Below, one piece after another: positions 1 to 10,310 of a stretch of 36,482 nt of DNA (position 1 is its first letter; each line of letters opens with the position of its first letter). The stretch is from Dissophora ornata (Eukaryota; Mortierellomycota; Mortierellomycetes; Mortierellales; Mortierellaceae). A program made the translations under genes and the position numbers. The DNA lies in assembly GCA_025201705.1 (NCBI GenBank), contig MU616855.1, forward strand, positions 1 to 36,482, in the 5' to 3' direction. A model generated the notes under the pieces. The model saw only the letters and a list, made by a program, of their open reading frames with translations. It had not been told where the DNA came from and searched no databases.

Positions 1-787
1 GAGTTTCGTCACTTCGGTGACGTAATTTTCGCGCCCATTGTCCTCGTTTCAGGCCAAAACAAGGTGATGTCCTGATGCATGGAATGGCCTGACTGTTGCG
101 GGTTGTGTATAAAAAAAGGAACCCGCGCTGTGATCTGAGCGATCTGCGCCATCCGCGGAATCGGTGCCATTTTTAATATCGGTTAAAAGGAGAGACGGTA
201 ATGTCGCATCCACGAACCTTTATTTGCCACTGAACCAAGTGACAGTAAACAGATTGAACAGATCGCTCATTTAACCCTCCACATGCATGCTGCCATACCA
301 TTGTCGTATATAGTCCATAGTTGTTCCCCATTTATTGCTCCTTACCTAGCAACTTGAACAATACTCTTCCGTACACCTTTCCCTCAGGTTGGAACTCTGT
401 GCTCACTCAAGAGGTCTGTATGCCATACACTGAATAAGCTAGATCTTACAAAGTGGCACCTGTTCCCAGAGTCAGAGAGTATTCATGGTGGCAAATCCAA
501 AAAGGACGTGAAGGATGACTCGTCATCTTTGAGATACTATAATAAGGTTCAGTCGGAGAGAGTGCTGCCCCGTGAGATGGGGGTTTGATTCCTAGGCATA
601 GGTATCGGTGGGGCCGCCGCAATTCCCAAGAGTGGGTTCTACCTCCTTATCTTGCAGGGTCTTGCACTTCTCCTTGCAAAATAACAGCAACATTACTATT
701 CTTTCATTCGTTTCTTCAAGTGTTGGTTTATGTTATGCATATGATCTGTTGTACATTCTATGATTTTATGTATGCTGTGTCTATGAG
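1..787. other. Intergenic, no gene recognised
   Basis: No reading frame here resembles a known protein, and the short frames lack splice sites or coding character. A 6-bp inverted repeat with a TTCG loop lies at 7-22. A TATAAA-like run sits near 109-115 without an obvious gene behind it. At about 546-593 there is a tRNA-like stretch (a GTTCAGTCGG block, then a GGTTTGATTCC block), but it does not fold into a tRNA. The right edge is the 3' flank of the Dus1 gene. Confidence 0.6.
7..22. repeat. Perfect hairpin with TTCG tetraloop
   Basis: CGTCAC at 7-12 pairs perfectly with GTGACG at 17-22 around a TTCG loop. As RNA this would be a UUCG-capped stem, a very stable tetraloop class. It is also a TGACG-containing inverted repeat. 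It lies 16 bases from the window edge, so its host transcript, if any, cannot be seen. Confidence 0.6.
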
Positions 788-2485
788 CTACTTCACAGTG
801 GCGTCCTTGTCTTCGACGATAATATCTGAGTTAACCATACCCTCGAGAACAGCCCCACTCACATCCTCTTGATAATCGAGCTTTGTTCCCTCCAGAGGCA
901 ACGACCGAACCTGGTGCGTAGCGCAATCAAAAGCATTAGTCTCGCGCTGATGACCTCGGCAGCAGCCTTTGCATCTCTGATGAATACACGTCGCTGAATA
1001 CGTGTTTTTGCAACCCGTGCCGTTGCAGAGGTTAGGAAGAACCCTAGTCTTCTTGATTTTCTTCTTGGCCTTGCTCGAGTCTTCACCAACACCGGCTGTC
1101 GTCGCCCCGTCTTCAGTGCTGTTCACTGAGTCATCAGCGCTCCGCTTAGCTGTCGTCTCTGCATCGCCTTCCTTTTTGCTCTGTTCAGGCATGGGTTGTC
1201 TGAAATATGGCTGAGCAAGCCAATGAGGCAAGATCGGGAACCCTTGATCATCGACACGACTTTCAAAGCTCTCACCGCTCAGTTGCGATGCCTCCGCATC
1301 CTGGATTAGTCTCTCCTTCATCTTCTTGGCAACCACCCACATCTCTTCTCTCGAATTCGACATGCCAAGTTCTGCTCTCAGATCCGTGTGAACTACCAAA
1401 CTTGGTCGGAAAATCTTGAACAAGTGTCCACGAATATATGCAATCTTTGTGTCGAGGTCATCGCAAATAGTCAAGTACTCCTCCGCCAATTTCCACGATT
1501 CTGGGTGCTCAGGCGTGAAGAGTGCTGGATTATAGAGATTGCCTTCCGCAGACATGACGCCCGTACATCCAGTCTTCTCAAGACAGCGCGCCAGATCGTC
1601 ATGATACAGAATATTTCCGTTGGCGATAACGGGAACCATATGGCTCACTGCTTCCTGCACCGCCCGGATCTTTTCCCAATCCGCGATTCCTGTCAAGTGT
1701 CCTTTCATCTCTCGGAGTCGTCCATGGACCACCAAGATCTGCGCTCCTGACTCGACAACCATCTTGGCGTATTCAATCGTCTTTTCTACCTCGGGAAACA
1801 CTCTGATCTTGGCAGTGACAGGGATGGGGAGGTGCTTGTGAAGAGTCGAGATGAGGGATGCAATCAGGGGCCAGTCCTCCATCAAGAATGATCCATAGTG
1901 GCCTCGTCTAGCGATATGTTGGGGGCATCCGAGGTTGATATCCACAGCGTCGCAGTATGGCGCCACCATCAAAGCTGCTTGCAGCAAGAATTCGGGGTCG
2001 TTTGCGCAGAACTATTGTTTGTCGGCGAAAGGTCAAAGTATCAGTCGAAGACTCGCTTTTCATCTATCCCACCACACACCGTATACGCCCACGAGCAAGC
2101 GGTTATAGGTATCCTTCATTACCTGTGCAATCAAAGGTCTATCATTAGGTCCTCCGCCACCGAGCCGTTCCTTCATTCCTGCCCAATGTTCATCCCTGTA
2201 CTTTGGGTCATTGACAAACAGCCTCGCGTTGAACATGGGTGTATAGCAGAGATCAGCCTTGTATCGTCGACTAAGGACCCTCCAGGCCAGTTCCGACTGA
2301 TCCACCATCGGTGCGACAATGTATTTGGGCGAGCCAATCGATCTGTAAAAGTCCCAGCCAGACAGTTTTGGCGGGAAGGTATGCTCTGCTCTACATTTGG
2401 CTGCGGCAGCAAGGTTGCGCTGCTCGACCTCTTCCGGAAGTATGCTGTTGTTGGTGGCGGCGGTGGTAGTGGAGGTAGGCGCCAT
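788..2485 (-). CDS. DUS1: tRNA-dihydrouridine synthase Dus1 (positions 16/17)
   Basis: FMN-dependent reductase that makes dihydrouridine in the tRNA D-loop. Two exons: 2485..2123 and 2011..788, joined in phase 0 by a 111-nt GT-AG intron (2012-2122), giving about 528 aa. Family marks in order: [14 protein letters not shown], then PLIAQ joined across the intron to FCANDPE, then NLGCPQ with the expected catalytic Cys, [17 protein letters not shown] and ANGNI, all of the TIM-barrel fold. The C-terminus has a Lys-rich stretch and a Cys-rich knuckle (CNGTGC ... CKGCC ... C ... H) like that of animal DUS1L. The start at 2485 just precedes the conserved region. An in-frame ATG at 2746 would add 87 residues rich in Ser, Arg and Phe with few acids, resembling a mitochondrial presequence. 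Divergent from the GT49 gene. Confidence 0.92.
2012..2122 (-). other. Dus1 intron (111 nt)
   Basis: The donor GTAATG follows a CAG codon and the acceptor is CAATAG. Removal joins PLIAQ to FCANDP, the contiguous active-site motif of Dus1-type enzymes, so the intron is well supported by family conservation. Confidence 0.9.
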
Positions 2486-2875
2486 GGAAGGGAGGATGTA
2501 GTCGTGAAGGTGCGGGAACTTTGAGAGGATCCTTTTGCGGTCGGGAGTGAGAGGCGCGGGGCTCAGGTAGTGAGAGGATGACTGGAAAGGGTGCGCAGGC
2601 GCAGGGCGGGAAGCAGAGTACGGGAAGGAGGGAGTGAAGAATGAGTCGAGGATGGATGCGCTCAATGAGGGCGATGCTGAGAATGAGCGCAGGAATGAGA
2701 ATGTTCTTGCAGATGCTCTGTTGAGGGACAGAGATTCAAGGAGCATGAAGAGGGGGAGGGAGTGGAGGAGAGGAGGTGTTGGTAGGATGTGGGAATGATC
2801 CTTCTTTTTTTTTTGAAGCAACAAAGCAACAAAACAAACGGCGTGACTTGACTCGGCTTGTGCGTCCAGGCACAC

Positions 2876-3423
2876 TCACCGCAGTGGCAAATTATGTTTA
2901 AACGGCTGTCTCGAGGACACACACATCCTGGCTGTCCTCATCCCATTGGTGCCTCCAGTCGGTCATTGATTGCCCCGAATCGAGCTCATTCATCCTCATC
3001 ATCTCCCTCATCATCCCCGCTACATATCCGTACACCCATTGTATAATTTACCTGCCACACATCCTGTCCTGACCACCGTTTATTCTGCTGTACCCCACCC
3101 ACCGTAAGTGCACACTGCCTCCGTCCACATCCTAGCACAGAAGAGCGAGGGAGAAGGGAAGCTCTAGGAGTAGAGTCCAACATTCATCTCCCGCTCAATC
3201 GTTTCCCCAACACCATCGCTTGACGCGATTGTGGCACCGAGCACCACTACGAGTGCGGCCATGCTAGGCACAGTCTGTTTCTGAGAAATGGCCACGGTCC
3301 CTCTTCAACTGTGGCTGTGCTTTGGTTGTCGAATGCCGATGGTTGCGCTATGGGATACATATTGCTGTCAGGAGTTGCTAACCTTGAGCTACACCGATGG
3401 CAGCTCTCTGTAGCTTATAGCAA
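2876..3423. promoter_or_regulatory. Divergent intergenic region between DUS1 and the GT49 gene
   Basis: About 550-940 bp, depending on the true DUS1 start, separates the two divergent genes. A poly(T) run on the plus strand near 2804-2815 (poly(A) on minus) lies upstream of DUS1. TCATC-rich sequence at 2990-3020 and pyrimidine-rich blocks are present. I saw no TATA box at a convincing distance and no coding sequence. Confidence 0.4.
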
Positions 3424-5053
3424 ATGAGACTACCACAGCCTGCAGCAATGCTGCTGCGATATGGTGTGCTGGCATACCTCACGGGCTCAGTCGTCTTCAC
3501 GCTTTACAGCTACTTTGCGCAATACGACGACACATCGCTCCAGAGCTTTAAACCAAGGTCATGGACGGACACAGAGATAGGACAGGCCACCTTTGACGCT
3601 GATAGCATCGCCTACTCCAGACAGGTCATGAGCTGGAAAAGTAATGTGATAGTCCTCGCAAGAAAAAAAAAAGCTGCAATTGGAGTAGTCTTTCTAGTCC
3701 TTTTTTTGAACCTTCCGCTTTCCATTAATACTTTTCTCCACAATACAGCCCCTGATAGCGCCCCAGAGCATGACATCGCAGAAGACGCTGTCATCCACAA
3801 AGTCTTCTCAAACACCCTGCAGCCCTCCAAGGTCCTGCCCTACTACTTCAAGGCAGTCCGGAAATTTGACCCCGAGGCGGTGACCATCACGACCCTGATT
3901 ACGTTTGATCGATACCCAGTCTTTAGTAAACTTGTCACGAACTACCAGGGCCCGATCTCCGTCAGTATCCACATCAACGACGACGATAACCGGGACGAGA
4001 ACATGTCAAAGTTGCATGACATGTACCATTCGAACGAATACATGAAGGAGTTTGTGGATGTTCATGTCATTGTCGACAAGTTTGATCGACAGTTCAACAT
4101 GTGGCGTAACGTCGCTAGGTTCTTTGCAAGGACGAACTACTTCATGATGCTTGACGGTAAAGTGTTTGATCTTTAATTCATGCCATGAAAGGGTCCACAT
4201 CCTCCTGGAAATCGCTCCAAACGCCGACACGCTCTGACTGACAGAGTTAATTGCTCTCTCTCTTTTTTTTTTTAATTATAAAGTTGACTTCCACATCTGC
4301 ACGAACCTCCAAAAGCACCTCTCGCTCGACCCTGAGGCTCGCCAACTTATGCGCGCAGGATCTGCGGTGCTCTTGCCAGCATTCGAGTATGTCGACCAGG
4401 AGGATGGCGTCGACTCCAGAACGTTCCCCAAAGACAAGGAGTCTGTGATGCAACTGTTCCAGGACAAGAAGTTGACCATCTTTCACGACTTTTTCCTGAA
4501 GGGACACAACGCAACAGATTACGCACGCTGGTTCAAGACAGACTCTGTATACAAAGTGACAGCATACCAACACTCATATGAGCCTTATGTCATCCTGAAG
4601 AAGGAGGGCACACCCTGGTGCGATGAGCGCTTTGTCGGTTATGGTGCCAACAAGGCGGTAAGTGGGGTTTACTGCCTGTTCCATGATGTTTATCGCAAGG
4701 GTGGGGTGTGGTGGGATGGCCTTTAACGCTATAGCAATGTTTGTCCCATCTCATTTGTTTTGCTCTAGGCTTGCCTGTTTGAGATCTACATCTCTGGTAT
4801 CGACTACTACGTGCTCCCGCATGATTTTTTAATCCATCAGTCGCACCCGTACAAGGAGGAGACACGGAAACAGGAACGCAAATACAACCGCAAGTTGTAC
4901 CAGAATTTCCAGGAAGAGGCATGTTTCCGGTACTCGAAGAATTTTGTGATGGCGAACGTTTGGGACACAGCCAAGGCCGAAAACTTGAAAGAGCAGTGCA
5001 TCAAGATCCGAGGGTTCAAGCAGGCCATGGCCCAGTTTAGTCAGATCTTTTAA
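3424..5053 (+). CDS. GT49 glycosyltransferase, LARGE-like, type II membrane protein
   Basis: Predicted Golgi glycosyltransferase of family GT49 (LARGE/B4GAT1 group). Exons 3424..3640, 3749..4156, 4284..4657 and 4769..5053 give 427 aa. Residues about 9-31 form an N-terminal signal anchor. The catalytic domain opens with TLITFDRYPVFSKLV and a HINDDDN stretch, then NMWRNVARFFARTNYFMMLDVDFHIC. The DxD metal/nucleotide-sugar motif (LDVD) is created exactly by splicing 4157-4283. The C-terminal half has EPYVILKK, WCDERFVGYGANKAA and YYVLPHDFLIHQSHPY, typical of the family. The 3641-3748 intron is a multiple of three without stops, so a retained form stays in frame and adds a hydrophobic segment. 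Sugar specificity cannot be read. Tail-to-tail with the SUMO-like gene. Confidence 0.85.
3641..3748 (+). other. In-frame 108-nt intron of the GT49 gene
   Basis: The donor is GTAATG, a TTAATAC-like branch site lies near 3724-3730, and the acceptor is AATACAG. The 108 nt keep frame and contain no stop, so the exon-intron-exon stretch reads as one ORF. If retained it would insert about 36 residues, including an IGVVFLVLFLNLPL-type hydrophobic run, between the signal anchor and the catalytic domain. Confidence 0.7.
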
Positions 5054-5103
5054 TAGTTTACCTATTATAAAGTCATTGCTGTATTTTGTTCATACTTTTT
5101 GAA
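5054..5103. other. 50-bp shared 3' region of two convergent genes
   Basis: Only 50 bases separate the GT49 stop (5051-5053, plus) from the SUMO-like stop (5104-5106, minus). The strip is AT-rich and has no canonical AATAAA on either strand. The two 3' UTRs probably overlap. Confidence 0.7.
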
Positions 5104-5484
5104 TTAGCCTGCATATTGCGCTATGACGACGTCAATGACATCGCCGTCTTTCAAGTCGAGCTATGTATTTGAACATTAATCATGGTCAGCCTGCGAATCT
5201 ACGCGGATAGCGGTGCATAAAATCACTAAAAACAATGCCTTTGTCATTTCACGTAAACACGGCAGCCGTACCAATTCGGGAGTGTTCATAGGGTGAAGTC
5301 GCTGTTCATCGTACAGGAATCGGACGCTGTCGAAGTCCTTTTTTTGAAGGGTGCAGTACTTGACCATAAGTTTCTTTAGCTGGGCATGACGCTTGATTTT
5401 GAAAGTTATCGGCGCCGGTTCGTCCCCATGGACCTTTAGTTCTATGTACTCTGCAGATTTTGTCGGGTCAATCGATGCAGTCAT
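5104..5484 (-). CDS. SUMO-like ubiquitin-fold protein lacking the di-glycine
   Basis: Two exons, 5484..5272 and 5160..5104, around a 111-nt intron (5161-5271; GTACGG donor, CATAG acceptor), phase 0, 89 aa. It has the SUMO beta-grasp signature: YIELKV near residue 14, FKIKRHAQLKKLM about 28-40, YC, DSVRFLYD about 52-59, then TPEL joined by splicing to LDLKDGDVIDVV. A short variable N-terminus precedes it, as in SUMO. The chain ends ...AQYAG and stops. Canonical SUMO has Gly-Gly plus a short tail removed by a protease. So this is either a divergent SUMO paralogue that may not conjugate in the normal way, or the 3' end of the model is wrong. It shares a 224-bp divergent promoter with the Rtp1/TANGO6 gene. 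Confidence 0.75.
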
Positions 5485-5708
5485 TGGGGTATGTGTATGT
5501 GTGCGTGTTTGTGTATTTGTGGTAACGGTCAGAAAGAAGAAACGTTAAAAAAAAAAAAATACCGCCCCTGAGGAAAGGGTCGGAGCCACTTTGGTGGCGC
5601 ACGTTTGTGACGTGCAAAAAGAAGCACGAAGAACGAGCTGTGCAGGCACATGCATCGTTCTTTTTTTCCTTTCGTCCTTCTCAATTTGATCGCCTCACCG
5701 ACCTGGAC
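5485..5708. promoter_or_regulatory. Divergent promoter between the SUMO-like and Rtp1 genes
   Basis: The 224 bp hold a GT-rich stretch (about 5490-5520), a poly(A) tract (about 5547-5560), a CCCCT element at about 5566-5571 resembling a stress-response motif, and an inverted repeat GCACG...CGTGC at about 5599-5615 around a TGACGTG (CRE-like) core. The motif identities are by eye only. Confidence 0.4.
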
Positions 5709-8700
5709 ATGGAACACCACAATGTAGAGGAGGAGTGCCCTCTTGTTGCCAAAGATTCAATACATAATGAGAGCAAGCAGCCAACAGATCCTCCAGCCAG
5801 CCACGAGACGAATCAGAACAATGTTGCGCCGTCCAGTGCAAAGGTGTTGGAAACAAAGTTGAAATCATGCTTGAGGATGATCCATGCTCTTGTCGGCGAG
5901 CGTGTCGATATTCACAGCTGTAAGAAGATACATGCTCCATTTTCAGTTGGAAAAAAATAGAGGACATTTCGTGTTCAAAGGACTCTGGCGGCTATTGACG
6001 TTTACCCATTCTCTTGGATCCATAGTCGATCAGATTCTTCGAGAGCGATTAGAGGCGCTTGCTACACTGCGAGCAATTGAATCTGGTCTACAGGAAGTGA
6101 AGTTGAACAGGGAGCATGGAAATCTGGAGGAAGTTACATCTAATAACCAAGGAGATGACAGGGAGAAGGTCGACAAAGAGGATGTACGAACAGATTTCGT
6201 ACTCCAGTCGATTAATCTCCTAGTCCATCTTGAAGAACTCTTGCTGGCACTAATTCGAGATCGAGGTGCCCAACCAAAGAACTAATTGCACCTAGGAGTT
6301 TCTGTACACTGACTTGTGTAGCCGGAACTAATGGAACCCCGAATTCTTCAATAGAAATCAACGATCCCAAAAATGACAAGGAGTTACTGGGACTCATGGA
6401 TCAACGGATGATCCATACTATGCTCGAGATTGTTGTCTGCTGGGGCATTTACCCTTGCCTTTTGCCTGGCGTGGGCATGCCCCTCAACCGCCGTGTGCGT
6501 TCCAACATTATTCAAAAGGAACTCTTCACATCGGGGAGGAACTCTGCGGACACGCCGATTGATGGCGTGAAATCAACAAACCTCCTTTGGAATATCACCG
6601 AACCCTTGGCCAGAATCACGGTGGCATACTCGCCGAAAGTAACGAGGTTCACCACATTGGGAAGCATCTTGGCAAGCCGACATGTCCCCGATCTATACGC
6701 GGCGTTACTTCAGTTGGCATATAAACCGCTCTCGAAACCCAGGGATCAACCCGCAGTCGCTGCCGACGGTGTCACAGTTAGGTCAGAAATGGAACCTACA
6801 GCAGCGCCAAAAGCAAAGAAAATTACGCCAGGAAGCCTACTTTCCAAAACGTCCAGATCCTCACCAGGAGACACAGCGCCGCCTCTGCAGGAAGCAACTC
6901 CTCAACAGCAACCTCACCCAAACATTGAGAAGGAAACTCCGGAGAGATCTCATCAACTGCGGCAAAAAGAAGAAAGTGCCAAGCTGTTCCATGACCTGTT
7001 CTGGAATACCGAGGCTGCCCGATCGCTTGAATCCCTCACCATTCTTCTCTCTTCATCTTCACCCACGCATTCAATTCCCGTATGGCTAAAGAGCGTCAGT
7101 GGTCGCTTCCTATCTCAAATCTTATTGCGCCCAGGTGGCGTTCGCGTTGTGCTCGAGTACATGCAAGGAAATGCCGAGGTTGTCAAACTGGATCAATTGG
7201 AGCGTGTTACACGGTTAGTGACGTCCGTTCCAGACCAGATGTCGTCCGTCCAGGAGTACTATCGCACCATCTGTCCCGAGTTGCTTGATATTCTGGAAAT
7301 GGACCTGAAGATTACAGATCCTGATCAAGACAAGACAAAGACGAGGTTGCAGAATATGATTACTCCGCCAAGCCCGCAATTAGTGCAGACGACGACGTTT
7401 GTAGTTGGAAGGTTGCTAACAAAGAACCCAGCCATCTGTCAGGTCGAGATTGTTGCTAAGGAGGTCGATCCAATTTGGAAATGGGGCACTCGCGCGAATA
7501 GAAAGACTCCTTTAGCCGCGAACACCGTGCCTAGGAGAGACAGTAGCAACAGGAAAGTCTCGATAATGGAAGTCGACGAAGATGCTATCAACAGTAATGA
7601 TTATGATGAAGATACTGGACTCGATCCGTTGGTCGCATCCGAGTACGAAGTGACCAAGGCTGTCTTGTTTTTACATGCATTCCTCGTCGGAAACGAACCC
7701 TCGCCTCCACTGTTCCAGGCATTCTTGGGTCAGGCTTCCCAGGGACTCTATCAGCTATACGAGTTTTTGACCCAGGTCCGGTCAGTCCTTCGGGAGAAAG
7801 TCAAAGAGCTTTTGATAGTATATCTCAGGATTCTGGATCCTAGGGAGACAGTTGAAGTATTGAAGGCGATTGTGATGCGGAGGCGGATGCCCGTCCCGGC
7901 AACAAAACCCTGGCAAAATCTGGTAGCGCATGACGGACGCAGAATTGGGGATCTCGTCGAAATGGGAAGTGCAGGCGAAAGTTATTTTGCTCCTGGTCCG
8001 ACTGGTGGAGCTGTTTTGCGTCGGCGGAGTGTCCAGGATCGAGAAGCAGCGACGCAGCTCGAGTTGGATGTGGATGTGTTTTTGGACTTTTTGGGCGAAC
8101 TGGAGACCTCGAGCCATAAAGAGGGTGAGATTCTGGGAGATCTTTACATGTACTTGCTGGACGAGTACCAGGCAGGAAAAGCCCGTGGAATCCATGCAGT
8201 TTCCCCGAGGAGGTATGCCCGCGCAAAGGATGTGCTTGATGATCCTGACTTTATTGCCCGCTAGTTGCTCACCGCCAGCATATTGTTCGTTGTCCGTTCT
8301 ATATAGGATGCTGACAATGCTGCAGTTGATCTTGAACATGACGCAAAATCTGGGCCCGAGTATTATGAGCAAAGTGACGCAGATTATCGGGCTCGCCAAT
8401 AATATTCTGGAACACCAGGTTTCGGCAGAAGCTACCACAGAGGCAGCAGAAACAACCGATGGCGGTGAACCAGATGAAGCAGATATGGAGATCTTGTGTC
8501 TTGTTCTTACGCTGCTTTCAGCTATATTGACAGGTAAGTAACGCTTGCTTTTGTACATACGTCATGAAAATAACAGGGAACGCGAGCGCGGTTTTACTAA
8601 TATCGGCCTATGTTGTTTGGACTTTAATCAGAGAATGAGCACCTATCGCAGCAGGATCGACACTTGCTGTCGCTTACTTTAATTCACATTAAGCAACTCT

Positions 8701-9920
8701 CTGACCATCCCTTGATCGAAATCCGACGAGTCGCTCACGATCTCCAAACCCTCATACCTACCCGTCTTAGCGACGACTCTTCCTCTTCTGGTGCAGACGC
8801 TCCTCAAAAGACTGAGATGGAGATTGAGATGGAAAAATATGCCTCTGCACTCGCTGCCCTACAAGATACTCTCCTGCCTGTCCGTGCTCACGGACTCCAC
8901 ATCCTTCGAGAAATGATCCTGGCCAAATCCATTGTTCTAACACGATCTTCTGGAGGAGTCGGCGCAGAGCGAGAGCTCGACCATGCACTAGATATCTTTG
9001 TCCAGCACGTCCAAGAACCGGATTCGTTCATTTACCTCAACGCAGTCAAGGGCCTTGCTGCGTTAACGGATGCCCATGGACCCGAGATTCTGAGGAAGCT
9101 GATGCGGATTTATGCGAATGAGGATGGGAAACAGACCCTAGATACTCGACTCCGCATCGGAGAGGCACTGGTGCAGACGGTTCAGAGATGTGGAGAGGCT
9201 CTAGGTGGTTATATAGATGCGCTTCTGCCAGGGCTATACAAGGTCATGAATACGGCTGTAGATAAGAAAGTGGTCGAGGCTCGAGATGAAGAGAGGAATA
9301 AGTTGGCGGAGAAAGTCAAGGCAGAGCGGGCATCAGAGGCGCTGCTGACTCCAGAGGAAAGACAACGCAAGTGGCGAGCAGAGCGTGACCGTAAAAAAAA
9401 GTCGGGTAGTCAAGACGATGGGACAGATCAAGGTCATCAAGGTGGGCACGAAGAAGACGATGAAGAGGACGCTATTGTAGACGAAGTTTCCCTATTGCGT
9501 TCGAGTGCCTTGACCATCCTGGCGACAGCTGCTGAGAACTGTCCGATGGCATTGCTGTCAGAGATGCGGTACTTGGTCGACTGGGTGCTGTCGATTCTTG
9601 ATCTTGATCGACAGACTGAGGTGAGGAGGGCGGCAACCTTGGTGATGGTGCTTTTGTTTAGAGCCCTGGGCGGTAGCTCGTTGTATAGAATTGAGGGGGA
9701 TCAGCTGAAGAGAGCGTATAGGACACTGCGGTATGTGGAGCAAGTGGACGAGGATCCGTTGTGTCGAGCACAAGCGCGCACAGGCATAGCAGATCTCGAT
9801 GCCATAGTGAGAATGGAGATGAGCTCCGATGTGAACAGTGTAAATGGTGTTCGAAGGACTGGCGGACTGAGCTCTGAACCGTTGGCTGGAGTGCGAGCGG
9901 CAGAGATTCGGTACAGGTAG
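5709..9920 (+). CDS. RTP1: Rtp1/TANGO6 family RNA polymerase II assembly and import factor
   Basis: HEAT-repeat-like cytoplasmic protein of the yeast Rtp1 / animal TANGO6 family, linked to RNA polymerase II assembly and nuclear import. Five exons: 5709..5919, 6026..6265, 6322..8212, 8307..8533, 8632..9920; phases agree and give 1,285 aa. Introns are 106, 56, 94 and 98 nt; the 56-nt one has a weak GTGCCC donor but a CTGAC branch site. The C-terminus carries the two family domains: one at about residues 924-1063 (ALAALQDTLLPVRAHGL, then FIYLNAVKGLAALTD) and one at about 1140-1195 (LLRSSALTILATAAENC, then EVRRAATLVMVLLF). Between them is a charged, low-complexity linker with Lys- and Asp/Glu-rich runs. 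A Pro/Gln/Ser-rich insert lies in the N-terminal third. ATG 5709 is the first in frame. The N-terminal exons are the least certain part. Confidence 0.85.
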
Positions 9921-9954
9921 TTCATAGTGTTTATGATCGTGTATCAATATTATT

Positions 9955-10310
9955 AGGGGTTTTCAATCCCTGGAGATCGTTTCTCATGTCGGCTCCTTGC
10001 AATTGAGCATGTTCAAATACGTATTGACTCAGATCCGCCCCTGGAATCCGCATGCCTGGTAAATCAGTTCCAATAATAAACTGTTTCCCGGATCTGATCA
10101 TTGGCTGCCACAATCCGCACTGTCTCGAGCTCCATCGTCTCGGTTTTCGATCGCTCGATGGCCGCCAGAAGCTGCTTCTTGAAGAGAGGCTCCTGTTGGA
10201 CACACACTCAGCCAAAGAATCGCAGGATTGATGCCTCGTCCTACAAAGCTCATTCGTCCTAAAGGCGATTCGAGCACCGGCTGTTCAATGGCATCGACCA
10301 CCGCTGCACT
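9955..10310 (-). pseudogene. NLR relic: pre-WD40/pentapeptide segment, frame-broken
   Basis: This stretch closely matches about 13455-13805 of the neighbouring NLR in the same orientation. Shared peptides include the DAIE.PVLESPLGR block, LFKKQL-type helices, IRIPGADLS and AQLQGADMRN. Reading order needs frame changes: the copy has ACACAC where the intact gene has ACGC, an extra A near 10215, and a deletion near 10100. It lacks the N-terminal, NACHT and WD40 parts. On its right side it joins directly to a diverged copy of the intact gene's far-upstream region. It is a remnant of a tandem NLR duplicate, not a functional gene. Confidence 0.88.

Noticed and set aside
546..593. tRNA-like sequence (GTTCAGTCGG and GGTTTGATTCC blocks resembling pol III A and B boxes)
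   Set aside because: No acceptor stem or anticodon arm folds properly, and the T stem pairs badly. At most it is a decayed tRNA or SINE head.
5884..6025. Direct continuation of the Rtp1 frame as FVFKGLWRLLTFTHS
   Set aside because: No acceptor here gives a frame without a stop. The 5920-6025 intron joins in phase, with a normal length and a TTGAC branch site.
7782..8558. 258-aa minus-strand frame opposite the Rtp1 gene
   Set aside because: It overlaps well-supported Rtp1 exons and introns and has no recognisable domain.
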